NCBI RefSeq assembly: GCF_030538495.1
Contig: NZ_JAUNTW010000008.1
Coordinates: 18,683-82,682, forward strand
Length of the DNA: 64,000 bases
Origin: Paracoccus sp. (in: a-proteobacteria)
GTDB taxonomy: Bacteria; Pseudomonadota; Alphaproteobacteria; Rhodobacterales; Rhodobacteraceae
Direction of reading: 5' to 3'
Position numbers and translations under genes: made by a program. The notes below the pieces were generated by a model. The model ran no database searches and was not told the DNA's origin. It saw only the letters and a list, made by a program, of their open reading frames with translations. How positions within the stretch are numbered: position 1 is the stretch's first letter; the number at the start of each line of letters is the position of its first letter. This document shows positions 36,395-44,972 of this stretch, in pieces.

Positions 36395-37780
36395 TCAAGC
36401 AGATTTGCCACCCCGCGGCATTTTCCCACGCATGGGCTTTCCGTCCGGCGTGCCGCCCTGAGAGGGTGGGGCGCTGGTATTCACAGCGACGGCCTGAGCC
36501 AAGGACGCTGCCAGTCGTGCATGTTCATCCAGAAAATGCACCGCCTTTTCAAAGGGCATGGGGCGCGCAATCGCATAGCCCTGGGCCTCATCACAGCCCA
36601 TTTGGGCCAGAAAACCATGTTCGTCGCGGGTTTCAACGCCCTCGGCCAGAACGGAGATGCCCAGACGGTTCGCCAAGGCTAAAATCGCCAGCACCATGCG
36701 TTGCTGTTCGGGGTCGATGTCGCAGCCCAGAACAAAGCTGCGGTCAATTTTAATGCGATGCACACCGAAATGGCGGATCGCGTCCAAGCTGGCATAGCCC
36801 GTCCCGAAATCATCCAGATCAATACGGCATCCGGCCCGGGTCAGCGTCTGCAAATTGGTGCGTGCCTCGATCGTTTGGGCGATGGGGGCCGCGCTTTCCA
36901 GAATTTCCAGCGTCAGACGGTCGGGTTCGATCCCGATGCGCGACAATTCCCACAAAACCGCGTCGGCAAAGCCCGGTTCGGACAGGGAAACGGTGGCGAT
37001 ATTCACCGAAATCGTCGGGACATGCCAGCCGAGCGCGTCCCAATCCGCCAAAGCCTGCGCCGAATGGCGGATCATGTGAATCGTCAGCGCCCGCAGGTCG
37101 CTATCCGTCATCAGCCCCAGAAAGGCACCGGGCGCCTGCAGACCGTGATGGGGGTGGTCCCATCGGGCCAAAGCCTCGAACCCCGTGATTTTGCCGGAAT
37201 GACAGCTGACCTGAGGCTGAAACCACGGCCGGATTTCGTTGCGCGTCATGGCCTGCATAAAGGACGGGGTCGTCATCCCTTCGGCCATATCCTGATCATA
37301 TTCAAACAGATGCAGGTTGCCGACATCCTGTTCGGGCAGATGGTCGGCCCGTTGCCGCGCCTGCGGCATCAGTTCCTGCGCCGGGGGCAGATCATGACCG
37401 CGCCGGGTGACGACAACGGCGGTCAGCACCGGGATGACGGTGGTTCCCGCAATGGTAAAGGCGGTTTCGCCCTGTTCCTTCAACCGTTCCACGACGCGCA
37501 GAACATCGGCGTCGCCGCGTCCCGAAATCGCCAAGGCAAAGAAACCGGGCGCGGAAAATTCCACCGGATCTTCGGGGCGCAGCGACCGGCTGAGCCGCAC
37601 CGACAGCGTAACCAGCAGGTGATTTAGCCCCGCTTTGCCCAGATGCGCGTCCAGCAGCGCCATGTTTTCCAACCGAAAAAGGACCAGACTGATCGAATCA
37701 GGCACCAAGGGCGCCGCCCCACCAACGGGGCCGCCAGCCCAGCCCAGCTTGCGGGCCGCCTCCTTTAACAATGACAACAT
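36395..37780 (-). CDS. EAL-domain c-di-GMP phosphodiesterase with degenerate GGDEF half
   Basis: The 461-residue protein has a cryptic GGDEF-like N-terminal half (about 25-160) in which the GGDEF motif is replaced by SAPGFF, so it should make no c-di-GMP. The EAL half keeps FEALARW, the NIATVSL asparagine, ESAAPI, DLDDFGTGYAS, KIDRSF and EGVET, so it should be an active phosphodiesterase. It sits between yidC and ttcA on the same strand. A C-terminal Gly/Lys-rich tail follows. Confidence 0.88.
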   Translation of the reverse strand: MLSLLKEAARKLGWAGGPVGGAAPLVPDSISLVLFRLENMALLDAHLGKAGLNHLLVTLSVRLSRSLRPEDPVEFSAPGFFALAISGRGDADVLRVVERLKEQGETAFTIAGTTVIPVLTAVVVTRRGHDLPPAQELMPQARQRADHLPEQDVGNLHLFEYDQDMAEGMTTPSFMQAMTRNEIRPWFQPQVSCHSGKITGFEALARWDHPHHGLQAPGAFLGLMTDSDLRALTIHMIRHSAQALADWDALGWHVPTISVNIATVSLSEPGFADAVLWELSRIGIEPDRLTLEILESAAPIAQTIEARTNLQTLTRAGCRIDLDDFGTGYASLDAIRHFGVHRIKIDRSFVLGCDIDPEQQRMVLAILALANRLGISVLAEGVETRDEHGFLAQMGCDEAQGYAIARPMPFEKAVHFLDEHARLAASLAQAVAVNTSAPPSQGGTPDGKPMRGKMPRGGKSA

Positions 37781-37877
37781 GCCTGATCCTTTCCGTTCGT
37801 CTTGGGCCTGTTGTAACCCAAATTCCCTTGCGAACAGTTAAAGAACAGACGCTCCGCCCCAGAAAATTCCTAAAACT

Positions 37878-38708
37878 TTAACTATCGGGAAAAAGCGATG
37901 CGAAATCAAAGACCGACGGGTCCAACAAATGTGACGGGCGCACATTGGCCAAGGCGCGGAACATCACCTGACGCCGCCCCGGACGCCGCGATTCCCAGTC
38001 ATCCAGCATCTTTTTGACCTGCATCCGCTGCAATCCGTCCTGACTGCCGCACAAATCGCAGGGGATAATCGGGTAATTCATCGCGCGGGCGAAACGGTCG
38101 CAATCATCCTCGGACACATAAGCAAGGGGGCGAAGGACGGTCAAATCCCCTTCTTCGTTCAACAGTTTAGGCGGCATGGTTGCCAAACGCCCGCCATGGA
38201 ACAGGTTCATAAAGAAGGTTTCCAGAATGTCGTCGCGGTGATGGCCCAGAACGACGGCGGAACAGCCCTCTTCGCGGGCGATTCGATACAGATTGCCGCG
38301 CCGCAGCCGCGAACACAGCGAACAATAGGTGTTGCCCTGCGGGATCTTATCGGTGACGATTGAATAGGTGTCCTGATATTCAATCCGGTGTTTCACGCCG
38401 CGCTGCGCCAGAAATTCGGGCAGAACGCCGGACGGAAAACCGGGCTGGCCCTGATCCAGATTGCAGGCCAGCAGATCGACCGGCAGCACGCCACGCCATT
38501 GCAGTTCGTGCAAAATCGCCAGCAGGGTATAGCTGTCTTTGCCGCCCGACAGACAGACCAGCCAGCGATCTCCGGGACGCACCATGCCATAATCATCAAT
38601 CGCCGCGCGGGTTTCGCGCACCAGACGTTTGCGCAGTTTGCGAAACTCGGTCGTGGTGGGCGCGCCAGAAAACAGCGGGTGAATGTCGTCGTCCAGATCG
38701 TCCAGCAT
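37878..38708 (-). CDS. ttcA: tRNA 2-thiocytidine(32) synthetase TtcA
   Basis: The 276-residue PP-loop ATPase has the P-loop SGGKDS, the CxxC pairs CSLC and CDLC that hold the Fe-S cluster, and GHHRDD. It thiolates C32 in tRNA. ATG 38708 ([13 protein letters not shown]) is preferred over a longer in-frame start at 38792. Confidence 0.95.
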   Translation of the reverse strand: MLDDLDDDIHPLFSGAPTTTEFRKLRKRLVRETRAAIDDYGMVRPGDRWLVCLSGGKDSYTLLAILHELQWRGVLPVDLLACNLDQGQPGFPSGVLPEFLAQRGVKHRIEYQDTYSIVTDKIPQGNTYCSLCSRLRRGNLYRIAREEGCSAVVLGHHRDDILETFFMNLFHGGRLATMPPKLLNEEGDLTVLRPLAYVSEDDCDRFARAMNYPIIPCDLCGSQDGLQRMQVKKMLDDWESRRPGRRQVMFRALANVRPSHLLDPSVFDFASLFPDS

Positions 38709-38710
38709 GG

Positions 38711-38941
38711 TTATTTTTCCTTTGGCGGCACGGGGTCGTAGCCCGATCCACCCCATGGGTGACAGCGGCAGATGCGGCGCAGCATCAGCCACGATCCGCG
38801 CACCCCGCCATGTTCGGCAAGCGCATCAAGGGCATAGGCCGAACAAGTCGGCTGAAACCGGCAGCCATGCCCAACCCAGGGCGAGGCCACCAAGCGATAG
38901 GCCCGCACCGGCAGCGCCACGATATACGCGAGCGGAGTCAC
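38711..38941 (-). CDS. yidD: membrane protein insertion efficiency factor YidD
   Basis: The 76-residue protein shows the YidD set: [30 protein letters not shown], and the [15 protein letters not shown] end. It is encoded between rnpA and yidC as in most bacteria. It overlaps rnpA by four bases. Confidence 0.97.
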   Translation of the reverse strand: MTPLAYIVALPVRAYRLVASPWVGHGCRFQPTCSAYALDALAEHGGVRGSWLMLRRICRCHPWGGSGYDPVPPKEK

Positions 38942-39342
38942 GAATGCACCTTGCGCAGCGCCTGCACCAGATCGGCGCGCAGCGCGTCAAAAGGGCGCGT
39001 CGCGGTCAGTTCGGCCCGCCCGATCAGCACATAATCCCAACCGTTCCGCGCGCGCCCGTTCATTTCCAGCCGCGCAATTTCGCGCAGCCGCCGCTTGGCC
39101 CGGTTGCGCGCCACGGCGTTGCCGACCTTTTTCGAACAGGTAAAGCCCACACGCGGCGGGCCATCATCGCCACGCGCCCGCGCCTGCAACAAAAAGGCAG
39201 GCGTTCCCTGACGGCGCGCGCGGGCCGCGGCCACAAAATCGGCGCGTTTCTGCAAGATTGGCAGAGGTTTTTCCATGCGAAAAGCCGCCTTGCCGTCATC
39301 CTGTGGCTGGTGGTCAGCATGGGGATGGGGCATAGGCGGCAT
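38938..39342 (-). CDS. rnpA: ribonuclease P protein component
   Basis: The protein has the RnpA fold with [13 protein letters not shown], the RNR-type signature [14 protein letters not shown], and the late [12 protein letters not shown]. The start is uncertain: ATG 39342 has AAGG at eight bases and gives 134 residues; GTG 39372 and ATG 39276 are alternatives. It overlaps yidD by four bases and follows rpmH. Confidence 0.93.
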   Translation of the reverse strand: MPPMPHPHADHQPQDDGKAAFRMEKPLPILQKRADFVAAARARRQGTPAFLLQARARGDDGPPRVGFTCSKKVGNAVARNRAKRRLREIARLEMNGRARNGWDYVLIGRAELTATRPFDALRADLVQALRKVHS

Positions 39343-39383
39343 TTCACAAGCCTTATCGGGGCAGATATCCACCCCTTGCGTGA

Positions 39384-39518
39384 TTACGCGGACAGGCGTT
39401 TACGGCCTTTGGCGCGACGGGCGTTCAGCACGCGGCGGCCACCACTGGTGGCCATGCGGGCGCGAAAGCCGTGACGGCGCGCACGAACAAGGTTCGAAGG
39501 TTGGAAAGTGCGCTTCAT
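39384..39518 (-). CDS. rpmH: 50S ribosomal protein L34
   Basis: This 44-residue basic protein ([20 protein letters not shown] start, [18 protein letters not shown] end) is L34. Start ATG 39518 has GGAG eight bases upstream. It begins the rpmH-rnpA-yidD operon. Confidence 0.98.
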   Translation of the reverse strand: MKRTFQPSNLVRARRHGFRARMATSGGRRVLNARRAKGRKRLSA

Positions 39519-39765
39519 GGTCAAAACTCCGGATAGCTTGCGGGTGGCGGTTGCGGCGGGGTATGAAAACAACCCCTGCGCAGGGGCGCCGGTTATTCGA
39601 AGCCCGTCTGATACAGCCCGAAACCCCATTCGTCAACTAAAATGACCGCAAAAAGCCCGTATTTTCGGATCATCAGGTGGAACCGCGCTTTATTACAGGC
39701 GCTTGTTATGTCATATCCGTTATCCGGGGAGGCAAGCCCCGGCTCATAACGCAGAAATCGGGCAG

Positions 39766-41184
39766 ATGCGACTGAACACGATCTCGGGCCGATTCGCCGC
39801 TTTGACGATGATTTTCGTCATTTTGGCCGAATTGTTGATTCTGCTGCCGTCACTGGCGGGATTTCGGCTGGACTATTTGCAGTCGCGGCTGGAACGTGCG
39901 CAGATCGCCAGCCTTGCTTTGCTGGCCACGGACGACATGCTGGCCAGCGATCTGGAATCGGAATTGTTGCAGAATGCGGGCGTGTTCAACGTGGTTTTGC
40001 GCCGCGACGATATTCGCCAATTGGTGCTGTCATCGCCCATTCCGGGGCCGATTGCGGCAACCTATGACCTGCGCCAACAGGGGGTGTTGCAGACCGTCGA
40101 TGATGCCGTCAGCACCATGTTTGACGCGGAAAACCGGGTGATCCGGGTGATTGGCGCGCCGGTCAATCAGGCGGGGCAATTGATTGAGATCACAATGGAA
40201 ACCGGGCCGTTACGGGATGCGATGACGGAATACGGGTTGCGTTTGCTGGTCGTGTCGGCGGCGTTTTCGATTCTGACGGCGCTGCTGCTGTTTCTGGCGG
40301 CGCAGCGGTTGATTCTGGCCCCGATCCGGCGCGTGATCAGCCATATGTCGGGTTATGCCAATGCGCCCGAAGATGCGCGATTCATCATTAATCCCGACGC
40401 CCGTCTGGCCGAGCTGCATGAGGCCGAAACCGCTCTGCAATCCATGCAGAAAACCGTCACCTCGTCCTTGAAACAAAAGGAACGGATGGCGCAATTGGGG
40501 CAGGCGGTTGCGAAAATCAGCCATGATTTGCGCAATATCCTGACCACGGCGCAGATCTTTGCCGACCGTCTGGAAGACAGCGCCGACCCCAAAGTCGTGC
40601 GGGCCGCGCCGAAACTGGTTAATTCGATCACCCGCGCGGTGCATCTGTGCGAAACCACACTGGCCTTTGGCAAGGCCGAGGAACCCGCGCCCACGCTGTC
40701 GCGGTTCAACATCGCCAAGCTGGCCGCCGAGGTGATCGAGGCCGAATCGCTGGCCGCAGCCGCCGGGCAGGTCGAGTTTCTGGCCGACATCCCCCCCAGC
40801 CTGATGATCCGCGCGGATCGTGACCAACTGTATCGCGTGTTGTCGAATCTGGTCCGCAACGCCCGTCAGGCGATCGAAGGCACCGCCCAAGCTGGCACCA
40901 TCGAATTGGGCGCCGGTGAGACGGATTCGGATTGGTGGATTCGCATTGGCGATACCGGGCCGGGCCTGCCGGATAAGGCGCGCGAATATCTGTTCAAACC
41001 TTTTAGCGGCAGCGCGCGCAAGGGCGGCACCGGGCTGGGGTTAACCATTGCCGCCGATCTGATCCGCGCGCATGGCGGCCATCTGGAGCTGCTGCGCAGC
41101 GATGCGGACGGCACCGAATTTATGCTGCATATCCCGCGCGCCATGGCAATTCTGCCGCGCGGGCTGAATGGGGCCGACGCCTAA
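39766..41184 (+). CDS. orphan sensor histidine kinase
   Basis: The 472-residue protein has one transmembrane helix near residues 14-34, a periplasmic sensor stretch, a second helix (about 155-178), a HAMP-like region and a coiled dimerisation part. The phospho-acceptor is H253 in KISHDLRN, then a HATPase domain with NLVRNARQA, DTGPGLP and GTGLGLT. No response regulator is adjacent. The divergent neighbour is rpmH. Confidence 0.9.
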   Translation: MRLNTISGRFAALTMIFVILAELLILLPSLAGFRLDYLQSRLERAQIASLALLATDDMLASDLESELLQNAGVFNVVLRRDDIRQLVLSSPIPGPIAATYDLRQQGVLQTVDDAVSTMFDAENRVIRVIGAPVNQAGQLIEITMETGPLRDAMTEYGLRLLVVSAAFSILTALLLFLAAQRLILAPIRRVISHMSGYANAPEDARFIINPDARLAELHEAETALQSMQKTVTSSLKQKERMAQLGQAVAKISHDLRNILTTAQIFADRLEDSADPKVVRAAPKLVNSITRAVHLCETTLAFGKAEEPAPTLSRFNIAKLAAEVIEAESLAAAAGQVEFLADIPPSLMIRADRDQLYRVLSNLVRNARQAIEGTAQAGTIELGAGETDSDWWIRIGDTGPGLPDKAREYLFKPFSGSARKGGTGLGLTIAADLIRAHGGHLELLRSDADGTEFMLHIPRAMAILPRGLNGADA

Positions 41185-41291
41185 GCGCCTGCAATTGCTG
41201 GGGATTTCAACAAAAATCCGCGACTGTCGCATTTTTTTCATTTTTCCCCTTGCGCCCCCCCGGCAGTATCTCTAAACACCCTCCTCACAGC

Positions 41292-41368
41292 GGACCCGTA
41301 GCTCAGCTGGATAGAGCACCAGACTACGAATCTGGGGGCCGGGCGTTCGAATCGCTCCGGGTCCGCCA
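41292..41368 (+). tRNA. tRNA-Arg (ACG)
   Basis: Acceptor GGACCCG (41292-41298) pairs with CGGGTCC (41358-41364), the D-arm is GCTCAGCTGGATAGAGC, the anticodon loop is CTACGAA with ACG, and the T-arm GGGCGTTCGAATCGCTC closes. CCA is encoded. Its 3' half (from 41320) is the attachment site of the element that follows. Its own terminator now seems to lie at the far end of that element. Confidence 0.97.
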
Positions 41369-41369
41369 T
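41320..41369 (+). repeat. attL: 50-bp direct repeat in tRNA-Arg
   Basis: This sequence, from the anticodon stem through the CCA end plus one base, is identical to 55373-55422. Identity stops at 41370, where the two flanks differ (T-rich against A-rich). Confidence 0.95.
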
Positions 41370-41383
41370 TTAATATCCAGACA

Positions 41384-42523
41384 TCATTGCGTTTTTTCAC
41401 TGCTCTGCTCCTTCCTCTGGGGGCCGGTTTGCAACTTGTTTGCAAAGGCGGTGGCCGGGCTGCTCTCGAAAGCCTGAATCGCGGCCCTCGAAAGCGCAGG
41501 CGTCATCGCCAGATACTTTTCTAGAATGCGGGTCGCCGATTGCAGCGTGTGCCCGGTGATCGATGCGATCTGGGGCACCTCGCAGCCAGCTTCGGCCAGC
41601 AAGGTGACCGCCGTGCCCCGCAGGTCATTGAAGCGCAGGAAGTGCGATTTTTCCTGCTGCGTAAGGGTCGCATAGTTCTGGGGACGCAGCCCGCAGGCGA
41701 TCATGTGGGCGGACCATTCCTTGCTCAGGGCTTTGTCGTTGGCGTCGGTAAACCACGGGCGCCCGTCCGCGCGCGTCAGGACGTTCTCGCCCTGCCGTGG
41801 CATTCCGTCCAGCATCTGCCGCAGGCTTCGCGAGGTGTGGATCGGGACTAGGACCTTGGTTTTCCGCTGGCGCAGGAGGATAGTCATGCCGGAATACTGC
41901 GACCATTCCAGTCGGATCAGATCGCCGTAACGCTGGCCAGTGTGCAGCGCCAGGATCATCGCGCGTTGCAGTTCTACCGGGGCATCGGCCATAAAGGTGG
42001 TGATGTCGCTGGCTGTCCAGATCTTCTCTGACCTGTCACCGGAATAGATACGCTCGAAGCCGCGCAGCGGATTGTCCTTGATACGCCCCTTCCGTGCCGC
42101 ATGGCTGAAGACGGCGGACAGCACGGAAAGCCGGTTGTCAGCCTCGCGCGGGCGCGTGCGGCCGATCTGCTCCTGATAGTCGAGAAACACGCCACGTACG
42201 CGCGGGCTGTCGAGCGCACGAAGCGGGAGCTTGCCAAACTTTTCGCCAAGCAGCAGGAGCATTCGCCTGTACTCCCGCTGCGTGCTGTCCTCTTTGCGCG
42301 AAAAGCCAAGGCTTCCCAGATAGTCGCGTATGAGAGCGTTGATGTTTGCTACATCCTTCGGGGCGATCCGCTCCGCCTCCGCAAAGGCAGCGATGAACTC
42401 GGGGTCACCGGGCCGTCCTGGCAGCGCCGCCCCGGTCGCCCGATGGTAGTGATAGACCCGCACGGAGCCGTTCGCGAGGCGCTTGCGAACAGTATTCACC
42501 CCTTTGATCTTGGCCTTAACCAT
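41384..42523 (-). CDS. int: tyrosine-type integrase
   Basis: The 379-residue protein has an SAM-like core-binding part (about 60-160) and a catalytic domain with R198 (HTGQRYGDLIRL), R302 in FNDLRGTA, H325 in TGHTLQ and nucleophile Y337 (EKYL). The first His of the HxxR box is Asn (N299), a known variation. The gene ends 15 bases from attL and probably catalyses insertion into tRNA-Arg. It is overlapped by eight bases by a small upstream gene. Confidence 0.95.
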   Translation of the reverse strand: MVKAKIKGVNTVRKRLANGSVRVYHYHRATGAALPGRPGDPEFIAAFAEAERIAPKDVANINALIRDYLGSLGFSRKEDSTQREYRRMLLLLGEKFGKLPLRALDSPRVRGVFLDYQEQIGRTRPREADNRLSVLSAVFSHAARKGRIKDNPLRGFERIYSGDRSEKIWTASDITTFMADAPVELQRAMILALHTGQRYGDLIRLEWSQYSGMTILLRQRKTKVLVPIHTSRSLRQMLDGMPRQGENVLTRADGRPWFTDANDKALSKEWSAHMIACGLRPQNYATLTQQEKSHFLRFNDLRGTAVTLLAEAGCEVPQIASITGHTLQSATRILEKYLAMTPALSRAAIQAFESSPATAFANKLQTGPQRKEQSSEKTQ

Positions 42524-42695
42524 TCTGTGTTTTCAGCCACTGATCGAGCGCTGCATCGGCTTGGTTCGACTGGGCGGGTGGTGAGGTCAACACGCGCACA
42601 CCGCCGTCGGCTAGAACCTCGAAACCGGCAACAGGAAGGCCCAGGTCTTGCGCGACCTTGATGGCCTTCTTCAACTGCGGGCTGCTGAACGTCAT
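42516..42695 (-). CDS. small hypothetical protein upstream of integrase
   Basis: A 59-residue protein (MTFSSPQLKKAIKVAQDLG start, DQWLKTQNG end) with a good GGGGG ribosome-binding site eight bases before ATG 42695. Its stop lies inside the integrase start, so translation is coupled. The function is unknown; proteins with GLPVAGFEV-like cores often sit beside integrases of alphaproteobacterial islands. Confidence 0.75.
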   Translation of the reverse strand: MTFSSPQLKKAIKVAQDLGLPVAGFEVLADGGVRVLTSPPAQSNQADAALDQWLKTQNG

Positions 42696-42704
42696 GCTGC
42701 CCCC

Positions 42705-42920
42705 TTACCCTTTGCGCTGATCGTCTGCATCAGGCGGGGGCGGAGCCATCAGCGCCTCGATATGATCGGGATGCAACAGCATCGTGCGGCCCAGTGAGTA
42801 ATACAGCCCCGTGGCACGTGCTTGCTTCCGCAGAGTGCGGGGCGAGACGAAAGCGCCCGTATTTTGCAGGCGCCTGCACCATACTTCCGGCGTCAGGGCC
42901 TCTTGGACCTTTGCGTTCAT
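42705..42920 (-). CDS. excisionase-like small DNA-binding protein
   Basis: The 71-residue protein has a helix-turn-helix-like middle (SPRTLRKQARATGLYYSLGRTML) and a basic, proline-containing tail. Small proteins just upstream of an integrase usually act as recombination directionality factors (Xis/AlpA), but no family signature is firm. ATG 42920 has GGAG at six bases; a longer frame upstream has poor composition. Confidence 0.6.
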   Translation of the reverse strand: MNAKVQEALTPEVWCRRLQNTGAFVSPRTLRKQARATGLYYSLGRTMLLHPDHIEALMAPPPPDADDQRKG

Positions 42921-43084
42921 CGCCAACTCCTTATTGCACGTATTTGCAAGCTTCGGCGTCGAACGGCCCTCTTTCAAGTCATTGAAAGGGCGATTAAAAT
43001 TATGGCCCCCGCAACCGGAAAGATGCTTCCGGTTCACAGGCCCAAAAATATGCCCTAGCATGCTTTCGAGCGATGGAGATCATC

Positions 43085-43741
43085 ATGCGCCGACAGGATG
43101 CGCCCGACCCAGAAATCGAACTTGGCCCTGACCCGTTCCGCGCCGACGAGGCCTGGGGCGAGGACGTTGCGATTCGGCGAGCCGGTCTGAACATCGCTCA
43201 TGGCCTGAAAACCTGCCGCAAGAAGCTCGGGCTGACGCAATGCGAACTGGCCAACATCCTGAACTGCACAGAACGCTCAGTGGCGGACTATGAGGCAGGC
43301 CGCCGGTCGATGCCAGCCGAGAGGCTTGGACGCCTGCTGGAAAGAACAACCGTAGGTCTGCATGAGCCATTCTGGGTGTTGCCCGATCAGCCGATCATCG
43401 AAGATCGCGCCGCAATAATCGACCTGGCGTTCGAACTCGTCGGCGAAATCCTGGACATTTATCCCGAAGCTGACCGCAAGGATGTCGAGGCTATGGTGAA
43501 GGGTGAAATCCTGTCCTTCCCCGACCCGCAGATGGTCCTAGTGGCCGAACGAGGACATAGAGTTCAGATGTGCGTGCAGATGCTGATGGCCCGATACGGC
43601 GAAGAATATAGTGAAAATTTGAGCGATCCGCCCGGCGCGGCCAAACCCACCATGCAGCGACGACCGCCTGAGCCTGCTGGTGCCTTCCGCTTCAGACCTG
43701 CACCACCTGCGCGTCGAGGCCGGCCTCGGAAGGCATCCTGA
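43085..43741 (+). CDS. XRE-family regulator with long C-terminal part
   Basis: About 218 residues. Residues 35-90 hold an XRE helix-turn-helix (GLKTCRKKLGLTQCELANIL, CTERSVADYEAGRRSMPAERL). The remainder (IIEDRAAIIDLAFELVGEIL) is of unknown function, and the C-terminus is proline/arginine-rich. It ends one base before the convergent small XRE gene. Probably an element regulator. Confidence 0.75.
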   Translation: MRRQDAPDPEIELGPDPFRADEAWGEDVAIRRAGLNIAHGLKTCRKKLGLTQCELANILNCTERSVADYEAGRRSMPAERLGRLLERTTVGLHEPFWVLPDQPIIEDRAAIIDLAFELVGEILDIYPEADRKDVEAMVKGEILSFPDPQMVLVAERGHRVQMCVQMLMARYGEEYSENLSDPPGAAKPTMQRRPPEPAGAFRFRPAPPARRGRPRKAS

Positions 43742-43960
43742 TCAGATCTCCGAATCCGGTGTCACCAAATCGACATGGTTGACTCCAAGCGCCTGCGCCA
43801 GCTCGTAGAGCGTGATGACCGTCGGATTACGGCGACCTTGCTCCAGTCCGCTCAGGTACTGCTGGCTGAAGCCTGAACGCTCCTCCACCTGCTCCTGCGT
43901 CAGGCCTTTTTCCCGACGAAGGCGCGCGAAGTTCCGCCCGACCAGCTTACGCATATCCAT
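43742..43960 (-). CDS. small XRE-family repressor
   Basis: The 72-residue protein is almost only a helix-turn-helix: LRREKGLTQEQVEERSGFSQ, QYLSGLEQGRRNPTVITLY. It is divergent from the gene at 44042, with a 35-bp palindrome between them, so it likely represses from that operator. Such a repressor commonly controls excision or transfer genes. Confidence 0.88.
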   Translation of the reverse strand: MDMRKLVGRNFARLRREKGLTQEQVEERSGFSQQYLSGLEQGRRNPTVITLYELAQALGVNHVDLVTPDSEI

Positions 43961-43978
43961 GCGTGGACGGATCGCAGC

Positions 43979-44013
43979 TTACATACTTTAAGTTTATCAA
44001 CTATAATATGTAA
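43979..44013. promoter_or_regulatory. 35-bp palindrome with embedded -10 (operator/promoter)
   Basis: TTACATA (43979-43985) pairs with TATGTAA (44007-44013), and inner bases TTTAAGTT / AACTATAA match six of eight. TATAAT (44002-44007) fits a -10 for the plus-strand gene at 44042. It lies between the XRE repressor and that gene. Confidence 0.7.
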
Positions 44014-44041
44014 CGTGATTGTGCCTGGATGGAGAACAGCG

Positions 44042-44689
44042 ATGCTGAACTTGGAGAACGGCTGGCGAGGTGCTGGTGCCAGAACAGTGGGAGCATTGAT
44101 CCAGGCCATCAAGGAGGGCTTCAACGAAATAAGAGAAGCTTGCCGAGAGAAGCGCGCATTGAAACTCTGGGTGAAATCGCTTCCCAAAGACTACCTGGAC
44201 GAGTTGATTGCCAAGATTGCGCTACCGGAATGGATGTTCGACGAACGCGACGCCTATCAAGGGTTTGATGCCGAGGCGGCCAGGGAGGCACCGAAGATCT
44301 ATCAAGCCTATGTCGATGCCGAGATGGCCGATCTGCCCGAGCGGAAACGGAAGGCTCTCGCCCAAGCGGTTTATCAGCGGCGCGTCATCCAGTGGCTCGA
44401 GGCCACGGCTGAACAGCGTGGGGCCGACTGGCGCATGCAGTATGAGGCCGAGCAAGCGGCAAAGTTCGCCGCTGGCGAGGCCCGCCGGGCCGCTGCCCGC
44501 GCTGTGCCTGATGCGCTGTCGCCCGAGGGCCTGCGCGCCGAAGCCGAGCGGACCTTTCGCGACACGGGCATCTACGGTCTACCCTCGCACGGCGGCAAGA
44601 TCCTGACCCGGAACCAGCGCGTGCAACTAGGCCTGCCTGGCGGGCCGGAGCGGGTCGGCGGCACTGGCCTGCTCGATGCTGGGAGATAG
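44042..44689 (+). CDS. hypothetical helical protein under XRE control
   Basis: About 215 residues, not recognised. It is rich in Ala, Glu, Arg and Lys with predicted long helices (about 90-165) and a conserved-looking end (LLDAGR). ATG 44042 has GGAGA seven bases upstream. An operator palindrome stands in front, so it may be controlled by the small XRE repressor. A role in mobilization or cargo control is only a guess. Confidence 0.65.
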   Translation: MLNLENGWRGAGARTVGALIQAIKEGFNEIREACREKRALKLWVKSLPKDYLDELIAKIALPEWMFDERDAYQGFDAEAAREAPKIYQAYVDAEMADLPERKRKALAQAVYQRRVIQWLEATAEQRGADWRMQYEAEQAAKFAAGEARRAAARAVPDALSPEGLRAEAERTFRDTGIYGLPSHGGKILTRNQRVQLGLPGGPERVGGTGLLDAGR

Positions 44690-44972
44690 ACTGTCCGCTG
44701 ACCGCCCCACATGGATTCCCGCTGGCCGAGCGTGAGACTTGCACCATCTTTGCCAGTCTTTGCCGCATTTATTGTTCCGCCAGCGCACCCTAACTTCGGA
44801 TGATTAGGCAGGCATCACGATATCACGGCCGCCCGAGCCGTTCTGTGCCGTTTCGCGGGCGGAAATCCGTGCAACGCAGTCTCTGTCTTACGGATTAGAT
44901 CACTTGGTTCTTGTCTTACGAAAAACCGTGAGCTAGGAAGAATACGTAGCGCGAACACACGGAGCACAGATT

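Noticed and set aside
39519-39765. Possible replication origin near rpmH
   Set aside because: No dnaA, dnaN or DnaA-box cluster was found; rpmH is not next to the origin in most alphaproteobacteria.
44690-44972. Short frames (about 30 residues) before the methyltransferase
   Set aside because: No ribosome-binding site or homology; the region is probably promoter DNA.
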